64,000 nt of DNA. Source: Planctomycetota bacterium (GTDB lineage: Bacteria > Planctomycetota > UBA1135 > UBA2386). The position numbers and the translations under genes were made by a program. Positions within the stretch are counted from its first letter, which is position 1. Each line of letters begins with the position of its first letter. The notes beneath the pieces are model-generated. The model did no database searches, was not told the DNA's origin, and was given only the letters and a program-made list of their open reading frames with translations. Positions 33,217 through 43,416 of the stretch are shown here, piece after piece. Where the stretch lies: positions 1-64,000 of the forward strand of contig JANQJF010000011.1 of assembly GCA_028281765.1 (NCBI GenBank), given 5' to 3'.

Positions 33217-33558
33217 TCAGTGCTCCTTCTGCGCCATCCTCGGATTCGGTCGCACGCCGCGCGGACTGGACCAGCCGAAGTCCGTGTAGCCGGCCACGCA
33301 CTCGTCGAACTCGTCCTCCTCCTCGAACGTGTAGCCGCGACCACCGACGTCTTCGAGCAGCTCGGTCATGACCTCGATCACGCCGGACTCGTGGTGCGTG
33401 ACCTGTGAGACCTTCCACGCAAAGGAGTCCCCGGCGCGATCGTTGTGCAGCTTGAGGAACTCCCCGACGCGCGGCACGGCCGGCATCTCGAGCTGGCGGG
33501 TGAGGTGGATCCAGCGGGTCGGGCTGGCCAAGTAGATGTGGATCGAGATGTCGAACAC
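33217..33558 (-). CDS. Small conserved hypothetical protein with a mobile element abutting its start
   Basis: A 113-residue soluble protein starting at a GTG. It contains PRVGEFLKL, KVSQVTHHESG, then an acidic block (FEEEDEFDECV) and ends SSPRGVRPNPRM. I have the impression of a widespread uncharacterised family but cannot name it. A paralogous fragment lies at 32511-32560. The 169-bp fold-back element ends only 3 bp before the GTG, so the native promoter and ribosome-binding site have been replaced. The element's terminus offers GAGGGA 9 nt upstream of the GTG as a substitute. Part of the N-terminus could be missing. Confidence 0.7.
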   Translation of the reverse strand: MFDISIHIYLASPTRWIHLTRQLEMPAVPRVGEFLKLHNDRAGDSFAWKVSQVTHHESGVIEVMTELLEDVGGRGYTFEEEDEFDECVAGYTDFGWSSPRGVRPNPRMAQKEH

Positions 33559-33561
33559 GCA

Positions 33562-33730
33562 CTAGTGTCCCTCGTCTGAAGTCCGTAGCGAAAGTAGCCG
33601 CGTCAGTCGATTCGCGCGCGAGGCGCTGCGACGACACGGCTTGTCAGTGGACAAGTTGAGGAGCAGCAACGCAGCGAGCGGGTCGAATGGCCGGTTACTT
33701 GTGAGGCGGACTTCGGACGCGGGGCACTAG
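33562..33730. repeat. Fold-back (MITE-like) element, copy A
   Basis: A 169-bp element bounded by CTAG on both sides, with imperfect terminal inverted repeats of ~45 bp. The left end reads CTAGTGTCCCTCGTCTGAAG and the right end, reversed, CTAGTGCCCCGCGTCCGAAG. The whole element folds back on itself through inner CGCTGCG/CGCAGCG arms to a tip CTTGT-CAGTGG-ACAAG. Copy B (55375-55543) is the same length, inverted and about 96% identical (6 differences). One end lies 2 bp from the stop codon of the CheB-CheR fusion, the other 3 bp from the start of the small gene at 33217-33558. No transposase is encoded. Confidence 0.9.
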
Positions 33731-33732
33731 CC

Positions 33733-36700
33733 TCAGCTGTCGTTGCTCGCGCTTCGGAACGACGCTTCGATGTCCCGCGACGGCGGCCACAGGAGGCCCT
33801 GCGCCAAACGGACCCCGGCTTCCTCTAACACCCGGCGTTGCGACTCACGTTCGACGCCGCGGGCGATCAGCTCGATGTCCGTGTGCTGGAGCATCGCGAC
33901 GAGCCGCTCGAGGATGCGTCGCGATGCCGCGCTGCCATCGACGTCCGCGACCAAGCGGCCATCGACCTTCACGACGTCGGGTTCGAGTGCGAGCAGCGTT
34001 TCGAGCGAGGTGCGACCGAGACCGACATCGTCGACGCCGATTCGAATCCCGCGGTCGCGAAGGCGGTCGATCCGGGCCCGAAGTTTGGCCGGCTCGCCGA
34101 CGAAGTGCCGTTCGCTCAGCGCGACACAGCAGCGGCCGCCGCCGGCGATCCGCTCGAGCAGTCGGTCGACCCGTGCGGGAGACGACGACAGCAGGGTGAT
34201 GGGGAAGATGTTGAGATGAACGTGCGGAGCACCTGCGAGGCGGATCGCGCGTTCGACGCAGGCCTCGAGTGCGAGCAGGTCGATCTCCTCGAGTCGACCA
34301 GCCTGCGCTGCGGCTTGGAACACTCGGGAAGTCGTGGCCGCGGCGTCGCTGCCGCGCGCGACGAGCTCGACGCCGATCCGTTCGCGGCTGGCGACGTCGT
34401 GCACGCCTCTTGCGACGACGCGCAGGCTTTCGGCCGGGGACGCGCCGAGGAGCGTTTCGAGGGAGGCGAAACCCGTCGCGCTGTCGTCCGGATCCGCGAA
34501 CGTGACCCGATTGCGGCCGGCGTGCTTGCTGCGCTTGAGCAGGCCGTCGGCCTGCGCCACGAGATCCTCGGGTCGGCTCGAGGGAGAGGCTGCGACGACC
34601 CCGACGCTGACCGTCGCCTCGATCTCGTGCCCCATGTGGGCGATCGGCTTCGCGGTGATCGCCCGCCGGAGCTTCTCGCCGACGTGGGCGCCTTCGGCGA
34701 GCCGCGCGGACGGAAGCACGACGAGGAACTCGTCGCCGCCGACGCGGGCGAGGAGGTCCGTCGGGCGAAGCGACTCGCGCAGCCGGCGCGCGACTTCCCG
34801 CAGCGTCGTGTCTCCGGCCGGAAGCCCGAATCGATCGTTGATCGTCTTGAACTCGTCGCAGTCGACGAGAATCGCGACGAAAGTGTCGCCGCGGCGCGCG
34901 CCCACGTGGAACTCGCGAACGAGGACGCGTTCGAGCCCGCGGCGATTCAGGAGCTCCGTCAACGGGTCACGATCCGCTTCCCACTCGAGATCCGCTGCGC
35001 GAGTCTCGAGTTCACTCTCACGGACACGCCGTTCGGTCTCGTCGACCCATTGGCAGACGAAGAATCCCGGCAGGTGCTCGGACTCGTTGACGTACACGAG
35101 CTCGATTTCGCACGGCGTGTCCTGACCTTCCTCGAAGGTGAGCGCGACCTGGGCGGTCGCGGAGCCGGCTTCGACCGCGCTCTCGAGCGCTTGCTTCCAG
35201 GCCTGCTGGTCGTCCGCGTCGAGCAGCAGCTCTTCGACGCGCTCGGGGATCGCCTGCTGCCGTCCCCGCAGTTTGCGTCGCACGGCGCCGTTGCCCCATA
35301 GGACGGTGCCGTCGAGTTCGACGAGGAGCATGGGCACGAGCGCGTGATCACAGGCGCGGAGATGGATTTCGAGTCCGCGCCGATGTTCTTGGTCGAGCTG
35401 CACACGCGATGTGACGTCCTCGGCAGAGCCGATGATCAGGCGGCGGCCTCCATCTTCGATGACGCCGTGGGCCCGGTCGGCGATCCAGCGCACCTCGCCG
35501 TCTGCTCGGACGATTCGATACTCTGCGGCATACTCGCCGGTGCGCGCCGAGCTGAGGTACTCGCGCTCCACGCGCTGTCGGTCGTCCGGATGGATCGAGC
35601 CCGGCCAGCCACGCGACTCCTGTAGACGGTCGTCGACCGGTTGGCCCCAGACGCGCTCGAACGACGGTGACAGGTAGCCGAGGCGCAAGGATTCCGCATC
35701 CACGGACCAGAAGACGTCGCGGCTGGTCTCCTCGATCGAGCGGAGAATCCGCGCCTGCTCCCGCGTCGCACGCTGCGCCTCTTCGATCCGCGACATGTCG
35801 ACGAAGGTGACGACGACGCCGGCGATGTTCGCGCCGACGCGATACGGATGCACTCGCAGATGGATGTGGACGCCTTGCTCGGTCGAGACCTGCTGCTCGA
35901 CGGCCTCGCCGCTGTCGAGGACGGACTTTGCGAGCGAGCCCAGGTCCGTGTCGACGAGATGAGACTGCAGCTCGGTAATGCGTCGCCCGGGGTCTTGGTC
36001 TCGCAGCGGCAGCGCGATCTGCGCCGACGGCGTGAACCGGCGGACGCGCATCGCCGAGTCGAGGAAGATCGTCCCGATCTCCGTGTTGTTGAGAAGGTGC
36101 TCGAGGTCAGCGGTCACCTCGAGGAGCTCCGAGATCTTCTGCTCGTGTTCCGCGTTGACGGTGTAGAGCTCCTCGTTGACCGAGTGGAGTTCCTCGTTGG
36201 TCGATTGCAGCTCTTCGTTGGAGGCGAGCAGCTCTTCGTTGGTCGCCTGCAACTCTTCGTTGGACGTTTCGAGCTCTTCGATCGTCGTCTGCAGGCTCTC
36301 GCGCGTCGAACGGAGATCGGTCTCTAGAGCGTCGATCTGGCCGCGAACCGCCTCGTCGAGATCGATCTCGTCGCTCCGGGAACCCGCGGCGGCCCGCGCA
36401 TCTTGCTCCTGGGACCGCAGCAGCAAGACGTCGAGGCCGGGGAGTTGTTCGTCCTTGTCATCGCTCGCGGTGGCCCCGACGTGGAGCAGCTCGAGCGAGC
36501 AGTTGCTTCCGTCGATCTCGAGGCTGCCGATCCGGACCACCTCGGAGCTGCCGCGAGCCTGACGTATCGCCCAGCGCGTGGCGTCGACAGTGTTGGCCGG
36601 GAGCATTTCGAACAGGTCCGTGCTGACGCGTCCCCGTGGAACCTGGAGCCATCGTCCGATGTCGCCGAACGAGTACACCACGCGGCCGGCGTCGTCGACG

Positions 36701-38322
36701 ATCGCACCGGCGGTCGCGAGCAGGTCGATCATCGATTCGACGGCACGGGTGATCGCCGACTCCGGGAAGGCGGGCGGCGTGCTGCGCCCGGGGCCGAAGG
36801 AATCCGGCAGCAAGCGCAGGTGAGTCGACGAGCCTCGGAAGCCCGGGATGGCGCGACTGCCGGCGCGGCGCGAGTAGATCCGGGCGCGCGCGTCCACCGA
36901 GTCGAACCCGTCCCCGAACTGCTCCACGCTCTCGCTCGCTCCGAGGAACAGAATGCCGTCGGGAACGAGCGCGAAGCAGAACCGTTCGAGTGCGGCGCGC
37001 TGCGCTTCGGGCTTCAGGTAGATCAGGAGGTTGCGGCAGGTGATCAGGTCCGCGCGGGGGAACGGGGGGTCGCGCAGCACGTCGTGACGCGCGAACACGA
37101 TCCTGTTGCGCAGCTGCGGTGCGATCTTCAGCTCGTGCTTCTCTCCGACGCTGCCGATTCCAGCCGCGAACGGTGGGGGGATCTCCTCGAGGACCGATGC
37201 CGGGTATCGCGCGGTCGACGCGGACTCCAAGACCTGTGCGGCGATGTCCGTAGCGAAGATCTTGAACTCGCGTTTGCAGTCGAGTTCGCGCAGCGTCGAG
37301 TCGATCAGCACCGCGACGGTGTATGCCTCTTCTCCGCTCGCGCAGCCAGCGACCCAAACGCGGAAGGGGCCGTCTTGGTCTCGAGTCTCGCTCAGTCGTT
37401 CGATGAGCGCCCGACGCAGCGCTCGGAACGCCTCCGGATCGCGGAAGAACTGCGTCACGTTGATCAGGCAGTCGCTCGCGAGCCGTGCGACCTCCGAGTC
37501 GTCCCGTCGCAGCATCTCGAGATAGGCGGCGGGGTCCCGCATGTGGTGCAGGCTCATGCGTCGTTCGATCCGCCGCACGAGCGTCCCCGGCTTGTAGGCC
37601 GTGAGGTCGCAGTCGAGCCGTTCCTTGAGAACGTCGAGGATGGCTTCGTACGGCTCCTTGTTGGCCGGGGTTTCTGCGAACCCCATCGCGGCCCGGTGCA
37701 AGAACGGGTGACGCAGCAGTGCGCCGACGCGCTCGGCGAGTTCCGCCGGTGGCAGCACGAAGTCCGTGCAGCCGGTCGCGATGGCGGCTCGCGGCATCCC
37801 GTCGAACCGCGCGGTTTCGGGCTCCTGGACGAGCACCGTGCCACCCGCATCCTTGACGGCTCGCACGCCGCGCGCGCCGTCGCTGCCGGTGCCGGACAGC
37901 ACGAGCGCGATCGCGGCGTCCTTGCGCTCGCGTGCGAGCGAACACAGGAACTCGTCGATCGGTCGCGGCACCGTCACCGTCGTGGCCGGCTGCTCCTCGA
38001 GATTCAGGTTGCCGTTCTCGACCACGATGTTCGAGCGGGGCGGCAGCAGGTAGATGCTGTTCGGCGCGAGATCCACCCGCCCCTCGACCTTGACGACCTG
38101 CATGCCCGTGTGCCGGCGCAAGATCTCGTCCATCAGGCTCTTGAAGTCCGGTGACAAGTGCTGGACGACGACGAAGGCGGCGCCCGAGTCGGGTTCGGCG
38201 TTGTCGAAGAACTCCTGGATCGCCTCGAGGCCACCGGCGGACGCGCCGATGCCGACGACCACGGTCGCTGCGGCGTGAGAGCTCGTGCGTTTCGAAGAGG
38301 AACGGGATTCGTCCTTGGCCAT
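33733..38322 (-). CDS. CheB-CheR-PAS-GGDEF-EAL hybrid signalling protein
   Basis: A 1529-residue cytoplasmic protein. Residues ~20-205 are a CheB methylesterase with a complete triad context ([22 protein letters not shown]). Residues ~215-480 are a CheR methyltransferase ([12 protein letters not shown]; AdoMet loop [10 protein letters not shown]). A PAS-like region, a Glu/Asn-rich coiled coil (~655-745) and three PAS/PAC units follow. A GGDEF diguanylate cyclase domain has an intact GGDEF at ~1195 and an RxxD inhibitory site five residues upstream ([14 protein letters not shown]). The final EAL-like domain is degenerate (GVELVAR for YEALLR, DDVGLG for DDFGTG). It likely couples chemoreceptor-type methylation to cyclic-di-GMP synthesis. 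No receptor, CheA or CheY gene is adjacent. Confidence 0.92.
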   Translation of the reverse strand: MAKDESRSSSKRTSSHAAATVVVGIGASAGGLEAIQEFFDNAEPDSGAAFVVVQHLSPDFKSLMDEILRRHTGMQVVKVEGRVDLAPNSIYLLPPRSNIVVENGNLNLEEQPATTVTVPRPIDEFLCSLARERKDAAIALVLSGTGSDGARGVRAVKDAGGTVLVQEPETARFDGMPRAAIATGCTDFVLPPAELAERVGALLRHPFLHRAAMGFAETPANKEPYEAILDVLKERLDCDLTAYKPGTLVRRIERRMSLHHMRDPAAYLEMLRRDDSEVARLASDCLINVTQFFRDPEAFRALRRALIERLSETRDQDGPFRVWVAGCASGEEAYTVAVLIDSTLRELDCKREFKIFATDIAAQVLESASTARYPASVLEEIPPPFAAGIGSVGEKHELKIAPQLRNRIVFARHDVLRDPPFPRADLITCRNLLIYLKPEAQRAALERFCFALVPDGILFLGASESVEQFGDGFDSVDARARIYSRRAGSRAIPGFRGSSTHLRLLPDSFGPGRSTPPAFPESAITRAVESMIDLLATAGAIVDDAGRVVYSFGDIGRWLQVPRGRVSTDLFEMLPANTVDATRWAIRQARGSSEVVRIGSLEIDGSNCSLELLHVGATASDDKDEQLPGLDVLLLRSQEQDARAAAGSRSDEIDLDEAVRGQIDALETDLRSTRESLQTTIEELETSNEELQATNEELLASNEELQSTNEELHSVNEELYTVNAEHEQKISELLEVTADLEHLLNNTEIGTIFLDSAMRVRRFTPSAQIALPLRDQDPGRRITELQSHLVDTDLGSLAKSVLDSGEAVEQQVSTEQGVHIHLRVHPYRVGANIAGVVVTFVDMSRIEEAQRATREQARILRSIEETSRDVFWSVDAESLRLGYLSPSFERVWGQPVDDRLQESRGWPGSIHPDDRQRVEREYLSSARTGEYAAEYRIVRADGEVRWIADRAHGVIEDGGRRLIIGSAEDVTSRVQLDQEHRRGLEIHLRACDHALVPMLLVELDGTVLWGNGAVRRKLRGRQQAIPERVEELLLDADDQQAWKQALESAVEAGSATAQVALTFEEGQDTPCEIELVYVNESEHLPGFFVCQWVDETERRVRESELETRAADLEWEADRDPLTELLNRRGLERVLVREFHVGARRGDTFVAILVDCDEFKTINDRFGLPAGDTTLREVARRLRESLRPTDLLARVGGDEFLVVLPSARLAEGAHVGEKLRRAITAKPIAHMGHEIEATVSVGVVAASPSSRPEDLVAQADGLLKRSKHAGRNRVTFADPDDSATGFASLETLLGASPAESLRVVARGVHDVASRERIGVELVARGSDAAATTSRVFQAAAQAGRLEEIDLLALEACVERAIRLAGAPHVHLNIFPITLLSSSPARVDRLLERIAGGGRCCVALSERHFVGEPAKLRARIDRLRDRGIRIGVDDVGLGRTSLETLLALEPDVVKVDGRLVADVDGSAASRRILERLVAMLQHTDIELIARGVERESQRRVLEEAGVRLAQGLLWPPSRDIEASFRSASNDS

Positions 38323-38351
38323 GGAGAGCTCGGCTGGTCGTCGGGGTTGAT

Positions 38352-38501
38352 TCAGAACGCGTCGCGACGCGCGGCGGGCGACGCGCTGCGTTCACGAACC
38401 GGCTCGATCTCTGCGGCGATGGCGCGGCGAGCGCCTGGGAGAGACCGGGAGTGGCGGCGGCGGGAGCGTCGGGCGCTGCAAATGCGGCACTGGTCGTTCA
38501 T
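38352..38501 (-). CDS. Possible 49-residue Arg-rich small protein
   Basis: A short frame, M-N-D-Q-C-R-I-C-S-A followed by a run of Arg-Arg-Ser residues, in the 395-bp gap between two minus-strand genes. It has a reasonable ribosome-binding site (GGAAGGA, about 8 nt before the ATG) and a CxxC pair near its start, but its composition is close to what GC-rich random sequence would give. It would be cotranscribed with the CheB-CheR fusion that starts 30 bp downstream. Reported as a weak candidate only. Confidence 0.25.
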   Translation of the reverse strand: MNDQCRICSARRSRRRHSRSLPGARRAIAAEIEPVRERSASPAARRDAF

Positions 38502-38636
38502 GGAGCGATCCTTCCGTGGCGGAGGCATGCGCAGGAGCCCAGCCACGACGGCGAGTCGTGGTCGGTCGCGTGCCCGACGTAGGCCTCTCATATCGCACGA
38601 AACGGCGACTCGTTGCAGCACGAAGCGCTGACGCGA

Positions 38637-38657
38637 AGCGTCGGTATTTCCGACGCT
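38637..38657 (-). terminator. Hairpin downstream of redox membrane protein gene
   Basis: A perfect 8-bp stem (AGCGTCGG / CCGACGCT) with loop TATTT, 61 nt past the stop codon at 38718. There is no T tract. It is the clearest structure in the 38323-38717 gap, which otherwise holds only the doubtful 49-residue frame. Confidence 0.4.
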
Positions 38658-38717
38658 ATGGGCGCTTTGGCGCAGAGGATCGGACGGGGGACCGGCGATC
38701 CGAGCCGGGATCGGTCG

Positions 38718-39758
38718 TCAGTTCTGCTCGTGCGCCTTGGCCCCGAGCACCCGGCGGAGTCGATCCTGGAACCCGAAGCCGACGCCGTCCTTCTCGAGCC
38801 CGTCTTGGAACTCGGCCTGGTCGACGCCTTCTTGTGCGACGACCACGTAATCCGGGCGATCCGCCGCGGTCTGGTGGACGAACTGGGCTACGACGTGGCC
38901 TCGTGAGACCACGAACGCGCCCGGCATCTGCGCCGCGTCGCCGCGCAGCCAGCCGATGCCGTGTCCCTGCTTGACGCCGGCTTCCCAGCCGCGCTTCCAC
39001 ACCGACCAGCCCAGGAGCTGGGTCGGGCTGCCGCGGCGCAGGGCAAAGGCGCGGTAGAGGACGCGGTCCGGGTCGCTGATCGCCGTGACGTCGTCGAGGC
39101 CGTAGCCGCGGAACAGCTCGCGGGCCTCTTGCTCCGACGACATGTGCACCAGGACGAGGCGGGTGCCCGAGGAGTGCAGCCGCTCGTTGATCGCGGCCAG
39201 ATCCGCGAGGGCTTCCCGACAGAAGGTGCAGCCGAAGTGCCGCAGAAACACGAGGAATTGGGGCTGTTGCCGTGACGCCTCGAGCAGGTCGGTTCCATCG
39301 GCGTCCTGGTAGAGGGACAATGCCATGTCCAGGGGCACTACGGGAGGCGTGTGATCGGCCCGATGGGTGCGGGCTGCGCCTCGCAGAATCAGGCCGAAGG
39401 GAACCCACCAAATCGGGCCGAGCGCAAAGACCAACAGGCCGGGCTCCCACGGCATGCGCCCACGGGAGGCGGCCCAGACAAAGCCGACGGGGACCAGGAC
39501 CTTGATCAGCAGTCCCACCAGCACGATGGGCCAGAGTCGGAACGGATGCCTCGCGGCCAAACCGTAACCGAGACCCAGGAGCGCGACGAACAGCCCCAGA
39601 CACTGCCAGACTTCGGGATACGCCGAATGCTCGAGGCCGGCCCAGGCGAGCGGTGCGGCGGGCTCCAGGACGACGAAGATGCCGCCGAGGATATTGAAAG
39701 CGGCCGCAAGTCGAAGGACACGGGCCATCCAGTCCGGAGCTGTGCTTTCGGGCGGCAT
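38718..39758 (-). CDS. Membrane protein with C-terminal peroxiredoxin-like (AhpC/TSA) domain
   Basis: A 346-residue protein. The first ~140 residues have four or five hydrophobic helices (VLRLAAAFNILGGIFVVL, LGLFVALLGLGYGLAA, IVLVGLLIKVLVPVGFVW). The C-terminal domain is thioredoxin-like: QFLVFLRHFGCTFCREALAD carries a CxxC (C-T-F-C) at the position of the peroxiredoxin-like AhpC-TSA_2 active site, followed by LVLVHMSSEQEA and the late strand GAFVVSRGHVV. A membrane-tethered reductase or peroxidase facing the cytoplasm is plausible. Start ATG 39758 gives MPPESTAPDWMARVLRLAAA. The phosphoesterase gene upstream is 71 bp away on the same strand. Confidence 0.82.
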   Translation of the reverse strand: MPPESTAPDWMARVLRLAAAFNILGGIFVVLEPAAPLAWAGLEHSAYPEVWQCLGLFVALLGLGYGLAARHPFRLWPIVLVGLLIKVLVPVGFVWAASRGRMPWEPGLLVFALGPIWWVPFGLILRGAARTHRADHTPPVVPLDMALSLYQDADGTDLLEASRQQPQFLVFLRHFGCTFCREALADLAAINERLHSSGTRLVLVHMSSEQEARELFRGYGLDDVTAISDPDRVLYRAFALRRGSPTQLLGWSVWKRGWEAGVKQGHGIGWLRGDAAQMPGAFVVSRGHVVAQFVHQTAADRPDYVVVAQEGVDQAEFQDGLEKDGVGFGFQDRLRRVLGAKAHEQN

Positions 39759-39829
39759 TGGGAAGGTATTCGCAGTCACACGCCAAACGGATGCGGCCGT
39801 CTCGTATGTCGGGGATATGACCCCGGAGT

Positions 39830-40813
39830 CTACCCCCGACGCCCGCCTGCCGCCTCCGGGGGGGCGCCAGAAGCAAGCGGGACATCGATTCCGGCTCGCC
39901 GGCGCAGCACCGCGAAACCCGCGAGCACGAGCAGTGCGAGCGCCAGGCCGCCGACGAGGGGCCTCCCGCGCATCCAGGGATAGACCGACCCCACCGCGAG
40001 GCGTCGGAACTCGATGCCGAGCTTGATGTCGCGCGGGATCGTGTGCGTCTCCCACCGGAATCCCGCGTCGTCGAGCGTCAGGATGCCGACGGTCGGCAGG
40101 TTCTCGTCCGTGTCGTCGTGGCTACGGTCGCAGTTGTTGCCATGGTGGTAGTGGCGCGTGCCGGCGTCGTCGTCGAACGACTGGCTGCGGTGCACGTGCC
40201 CGGCGAATTGCACCGTGGGCGCGGACGGCAATGGCTCGTCGATGGGGCGGTGGGCGGCCACAATCACGCCGCGTTGGGCTGGATCGGACGCCGAATCGCG
40301 CATCAGCGCGACCGACGGCTTCGTCAGCGGTCCGGCGGCATTGTCGAGGCCGATCAGCCGCCAGCCGCGGACGTCGACACGCCAGTGCCGCGGTCCGATC
40401 CAGTCGTCGTAGTGGTCGAGGGTGTCGGTCTCCCGGTGCAGGTCGTGGTTGCCCGGAACGCTGAGCACCGGAACGTCGGGGCCGTAATCGCGAAACACGC
40501 TGTGGAGGGCCGCGTAGCGACCCGGCAGCGCGTTGTTCACCGTGTCCCCGAGCTGGAGGATCAGGTCCGGCTGCAGGTCGGCGGTCAGCGCGAGCAGGTC
40601 GGTGAATTCGGACAGGCCGTTCTGGATGTCACCGATGACCGCGACGCGGATCGGACCGTTCTCCACGGCTGGGATCTCTTCGAGGGGTGTCGCCAACTTG
40701 CGTGGACCGTCGGCCCAGGCGGTGGCGCCCGACCACCAGGCAGCGCCCAGCAGGATCGCGACGGTCCATGCGAACAAGCCGAGAGCGACGCTTGGCCAGC
40801 GGCGTCGGCTCAT
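39830..40813 (-). CDS. Membrane-anchored calcineurin-like metallophosphoesterase
   Basis: A 327-residue protein with an N-terminal signal-anchor (ALGLFAWTVAILLGAAWW) and a C-terminal transmembrane helix (VGGLALALLVLAGFAVL). The catalytic domain shows the five metallophosphoesterase motifs: GDIQ, GDTVNN, GNHD, AAHRP and GHVH. The first motif normally reads D-x-H; here the His is Gln, so one metal ligand is altered, a substitution also tolerated in some family members. Also notable is the block GTRHYHHGNNCDR. It probably hydrolyses a phosphodiester on the outer face of the membrane. Substrate unknown. Confidence 0.87.
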   Translation of the reverse strand: MSRRRWPSVALGLFAWTVAILLGAAWWSGATAWADGPRKLATPLEEIPAVENGPIRVAVIGDIQNGLSEFTDLLALTADLQPDLILQLGDTVNNALPGRYAALHSVFRDYGPDVPVLSVPGNHDLHRETDTLDHYDDWIGPRHWRVDVRGWRLIGLDNAAGPLTKPSVALMRDSASDPAQRGVIVAAHRPIDEPLPSAPTVQFAGHVHRSQSFDDDAGTRHYHHGNNCDRSHDDTDENLPTVGILTLDDAGFRWETHTIPRDIKLGIEFRRLAVGSVYPWMRGRPLVGGLALALLVLAGFAVLRRRAGIDVPLASGAPPEAAGGRRG

Positions 40814-40898
40814 CGAGGTTGTTCCGGGGTTGGCTGAGGCATGAGGGCAGCAACCCTAGCAGATTCGGAACCAAGTCGAACCCGCGGCTTCGGCCCGC

Positions 40899-43289
40899 TC
40901 ACCGCACGCGATCGACGGATCGATTCGTGAACCGAACCCGTCCGTTCTCGATCACCAATCCCTGAGAGAAAAGCAGGGTGTCGAGTGGGATCTGAGGCGG
41001 GATCGGAAACGCATACGTCGCGACGCTTTCGCCCGGAGCGAGCACCTGAGTGGAGGCCCAGGGCACGAGCGTGAGCGGGTCGATACGGAGGTCACCCCAG
41101 TCGAACAGGGAGATGCGCGCCGGCGCGAGGCCGAGCAGCATGGCGACGGACCGCGTCGTGTCGTCTTGTGACGGTCCGAACTCGACGCGCAACTCGAAAG
41201 ACGTTCCGACGCGTGGGGCGAACGGCGCGACGAGCTGCGTGGCGTGATTGATCAACACGACCTGATCGAGGATCACGTCGACGTCCTGGTCTTCGTCGAT
41301 GTCGACGATCAACGCGTTGAGCGAGAAGATGACGCCCTCCAGGACCGTCCCGTCCGACGTGAAGTTCAGTGCGCCGTCGTTGGTCAGCGTGTTGAATCCG
41401 CCACCTCCGGCCGTGCTCGCCAGCAGGTCGACATCGCCATCCATGTCGTAGTCGAGAAAGGCGATGACGCCCGGCTGGGGCAGCGAGATCCCGTAGTCGA
41501 AGAATCCGTCGCCGTCGTTACGGATCTCGATGCCGATCCCGATCACCATGTCGACAGCCCCATCGCCGCTGAAGTCGCCGACTGGCTCCATGGGGAGCCA
41601 GAATGGCAGGTCGAAGTAACCGGGCGGGAGGCGTTCGACGGTCTCCATCGTGAACGTGCGGGAACCCTGGTTGACGTGGATGCCCTCCGAGAGGAAGTCC
41701 TGGTCACCATCGCCGTCGATGTCGTAGGCGTGCGCGCCATCGATCACTCTTGCGGAGGGGGCCATGACGGTCGTCGCTGGAAAGAAGCCGTTGCCCGCGT
41801 TCCAGAGAATCGTGGCGTCCGTGAACTGCCGGACACCGATGTCGAGGTGCCCGTCACCGTCGAAGTCCGCCGCGACCCAAGAGTCCCAGTCGAACGGTGT
41901 TGCCGGCAGTCGCAGGGGTGAGCCGAGATGGAACTGGCCGGTGCCGTCGTTGATCAACAGCGCGGAGTCGACGATCAGATCCGGATCGCCGTCGGAGTCG
42001 AGGTCCGCGAACGCGCCGTCGAATCCGATTTGTGGTGGCAGTTCGCGATGCTGCCACGTTCCGTCGTCCGCCTGTATTTGGAGTGAATTCGGCGGAAGGA
42101 ACAGGTCCAGGTCGCCATCCCCGTCGACGTCCGCGGCAGCGCGGGCTCCACCGAGGTCGGGTCTCCACGGCGATACGTCGACGAATCGAGCCCATGGTTC
42201 GGCCGATGGCGTGTTGAGAAACAGTCCCGCCGCCCCGAGCAGCAGGTCGTCCCTGCCGTCGGTGTCGAAGTCCGTCGCGAACGCGATGCCGTCGGATTCG
42301 GACGCGGACGTGAGTTCCTCGATGACGTGCGGGATGCCGGTATTGCCGTTTCGGTTTTCGAAGATCGTGTCCGGGCCGACAAAAACGTCGGGCCGTCCGT
42401 CCGCGTCGGCATCCAGGATCGCAGTGCGGTCCAGGTCCAGTTCACTCGTGGCGATGCCGAAGGAGTTCGGGTCTTCGACGAGGCTGCCCGTGCCGTCGTT
42501 CTTCCAGAGGGAGACGTTGAAGTCGTTGCCGCCGGATGTGCTTTCGAGAGCTACGACGTCGACGTCGGAGTCCCCGTCGTAGTCGACGACGAGCATCTTG
42601 GCGAGCGCGCGGGGCAGCTGGTCGTCGAGCGTGAAGTTTCCGGCACCGTCGTTGAGCCAGATCTGTGCCGTGTTGGGCATGGCGAAGGTGTTCGCGACTC
42701 GCGCGAGGTCCGGGTCGCCGTCGCCGTCGAGATCCGCGATCGCCGTGCTCCGTGTCGCAAGCTCCGGGACGGGGCCGTCGGCCGGCACGGTGAGGAACGA
42801 GAACGTGCCAGTTCCGTCGTTGAGGAGGACTGCCGGCTCTTCGCGGCTCGCCTCGAGCAGGATGTCGGCGTCGCCGTCGTCGTCGACGTCGACCGGGTGC
42901 AGCTGGTTGATCGTGAACTGCGTCGGCATCGTGGGAAAACGGAGGCCGCTCGTGTCGGCGAACGCCAGCGGCGCAGTCTGCTCGAAGAAGGCGAGGCCAA
43001 ACCAGAAGCGGACGATGTCCACGTCACCGTCCGAGTCGAAGTCCGCGGCGATCAGTCTGCCGCGCAGATCGAGGCCGATGTCGATGCTCGCAAAGCGTGC
43101 GTTGCCATCATTGAGGTGGGCGCGACCGGACGACATCAGCAGGTCCGTGTCACCATCCATGTCGAGATCGGTCGTCAGGCTCGCACGATCGAGTCGGGGG
43201 AGCAGATGAGTGCGACCGATGGGCTCGAATCGGGTTTGGGCAATGCCCGGTGCGGCGATCAGGCAGGCGAGCGCGATGCGATTCAGCAT
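40899..43289 (-). CDS. Second secreted FG-GAP/VCBS repeat protein
   Basis: A 796-residue protein with a short signal peptide (MLNRIALACLIAAPGIAQ). About fourteen calcium-loop repeats (D-x-D-x-D-G-D-x-D and variants) fill residues ~35-680, as in the protein at 3702-6275. The last ~110 residues, after the final repeat, are a beta-rich domain with FELRVEF, DLRIDPLTL and a VxFTNRSVDRV-type end, which I place with the recurring C-terminal module although similarity is weaker. It is likely exposed on the cell surface and calcium-binding. It is divergent from the gene at 43417. Confidence 0.92.
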   Translation of the reverse strand: MLNRIALACLIAAPGIAQTRFEPIGRTHLLPRLDRASLTTDLDMDGDTDLLMSSGRAHLNDGNARFASIDIGLDLRGRLIAADFDSDGDVDIVRFWFGLAFFEQTAPLAFADTSGLRFPTMPTQFTINQLHPVDVDDDGDADILLEASREEPAVLLNDGTGTFSFLTVPADGPVPELATRSTAIADLDGDGDPDLARVANTFAMPNTAQIWLNDGAGNFTLDDQLPRALAKMLVVDYDGDSDVDVVALESTSGGNDFNVSLWKNDGTGSLVEDPNSFGIATSELDLDRTAILDADADGRPDVFVGPDTIFENRNGNTGIPHVIEELTSASESDGIAFATDFDTDGRDDLLLGAAGLFLNTPSAEPWARFVDVSPWRPDLGGARAAADVDGDGDLDLFLPPNSLQIQADDGTWQHRELPPQIGFDGAFADLDSDGDPDLIVDSALLINDGTGQFHLGSPLRLPATPFDWDSWVAADFDGDGHLDIGVRQFTDATILWNAGNGFFPATTVMAPSARVIDGAHAYDIDGDGDQDFLSEGIHVNQGSRTFTMETVERLPPGYFDLPFWLPMEPVGDFSGDGAVDMVIGIGIEIRNDGDGFFDYGISLPQPGVIAFLDYDMDGDVDLLASTAGGGGFNTLTNDGALNFTSDGTVLEGVIFSLNALIVDIDEDQDVDVILDQVVLINHATQLVAPFAPRVGTSFELRVEFGPSQDDTTRSVAMLLGLAPARISLFDWGDLRIDPLTLVPWASTQVLAPGESVATYAFPIPPQIPLDTLLFSQGLVIENGRVRFTNRSVDRVR

Positions 43290-43416
43290 GCGCGGAGCCT
43301 ACCAGGTTCCGGGCTGGCCGGCGTGTGCTGACGCAGCACCGTCGTGTGGGACCTCGCATTTGCGCGCGCCAGGCTTCGCATCGCGACTCGGCGTTGGTCT
43401 ACGATGTTGTCGCCGC

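Noticed and set aside
33562..33730. Fold-back element copy as a partial insertion sequence with transposase remnant
   Set aside because: No transposase-like peptide is encoded in either copy; both copies are the same complete length with intact ends.
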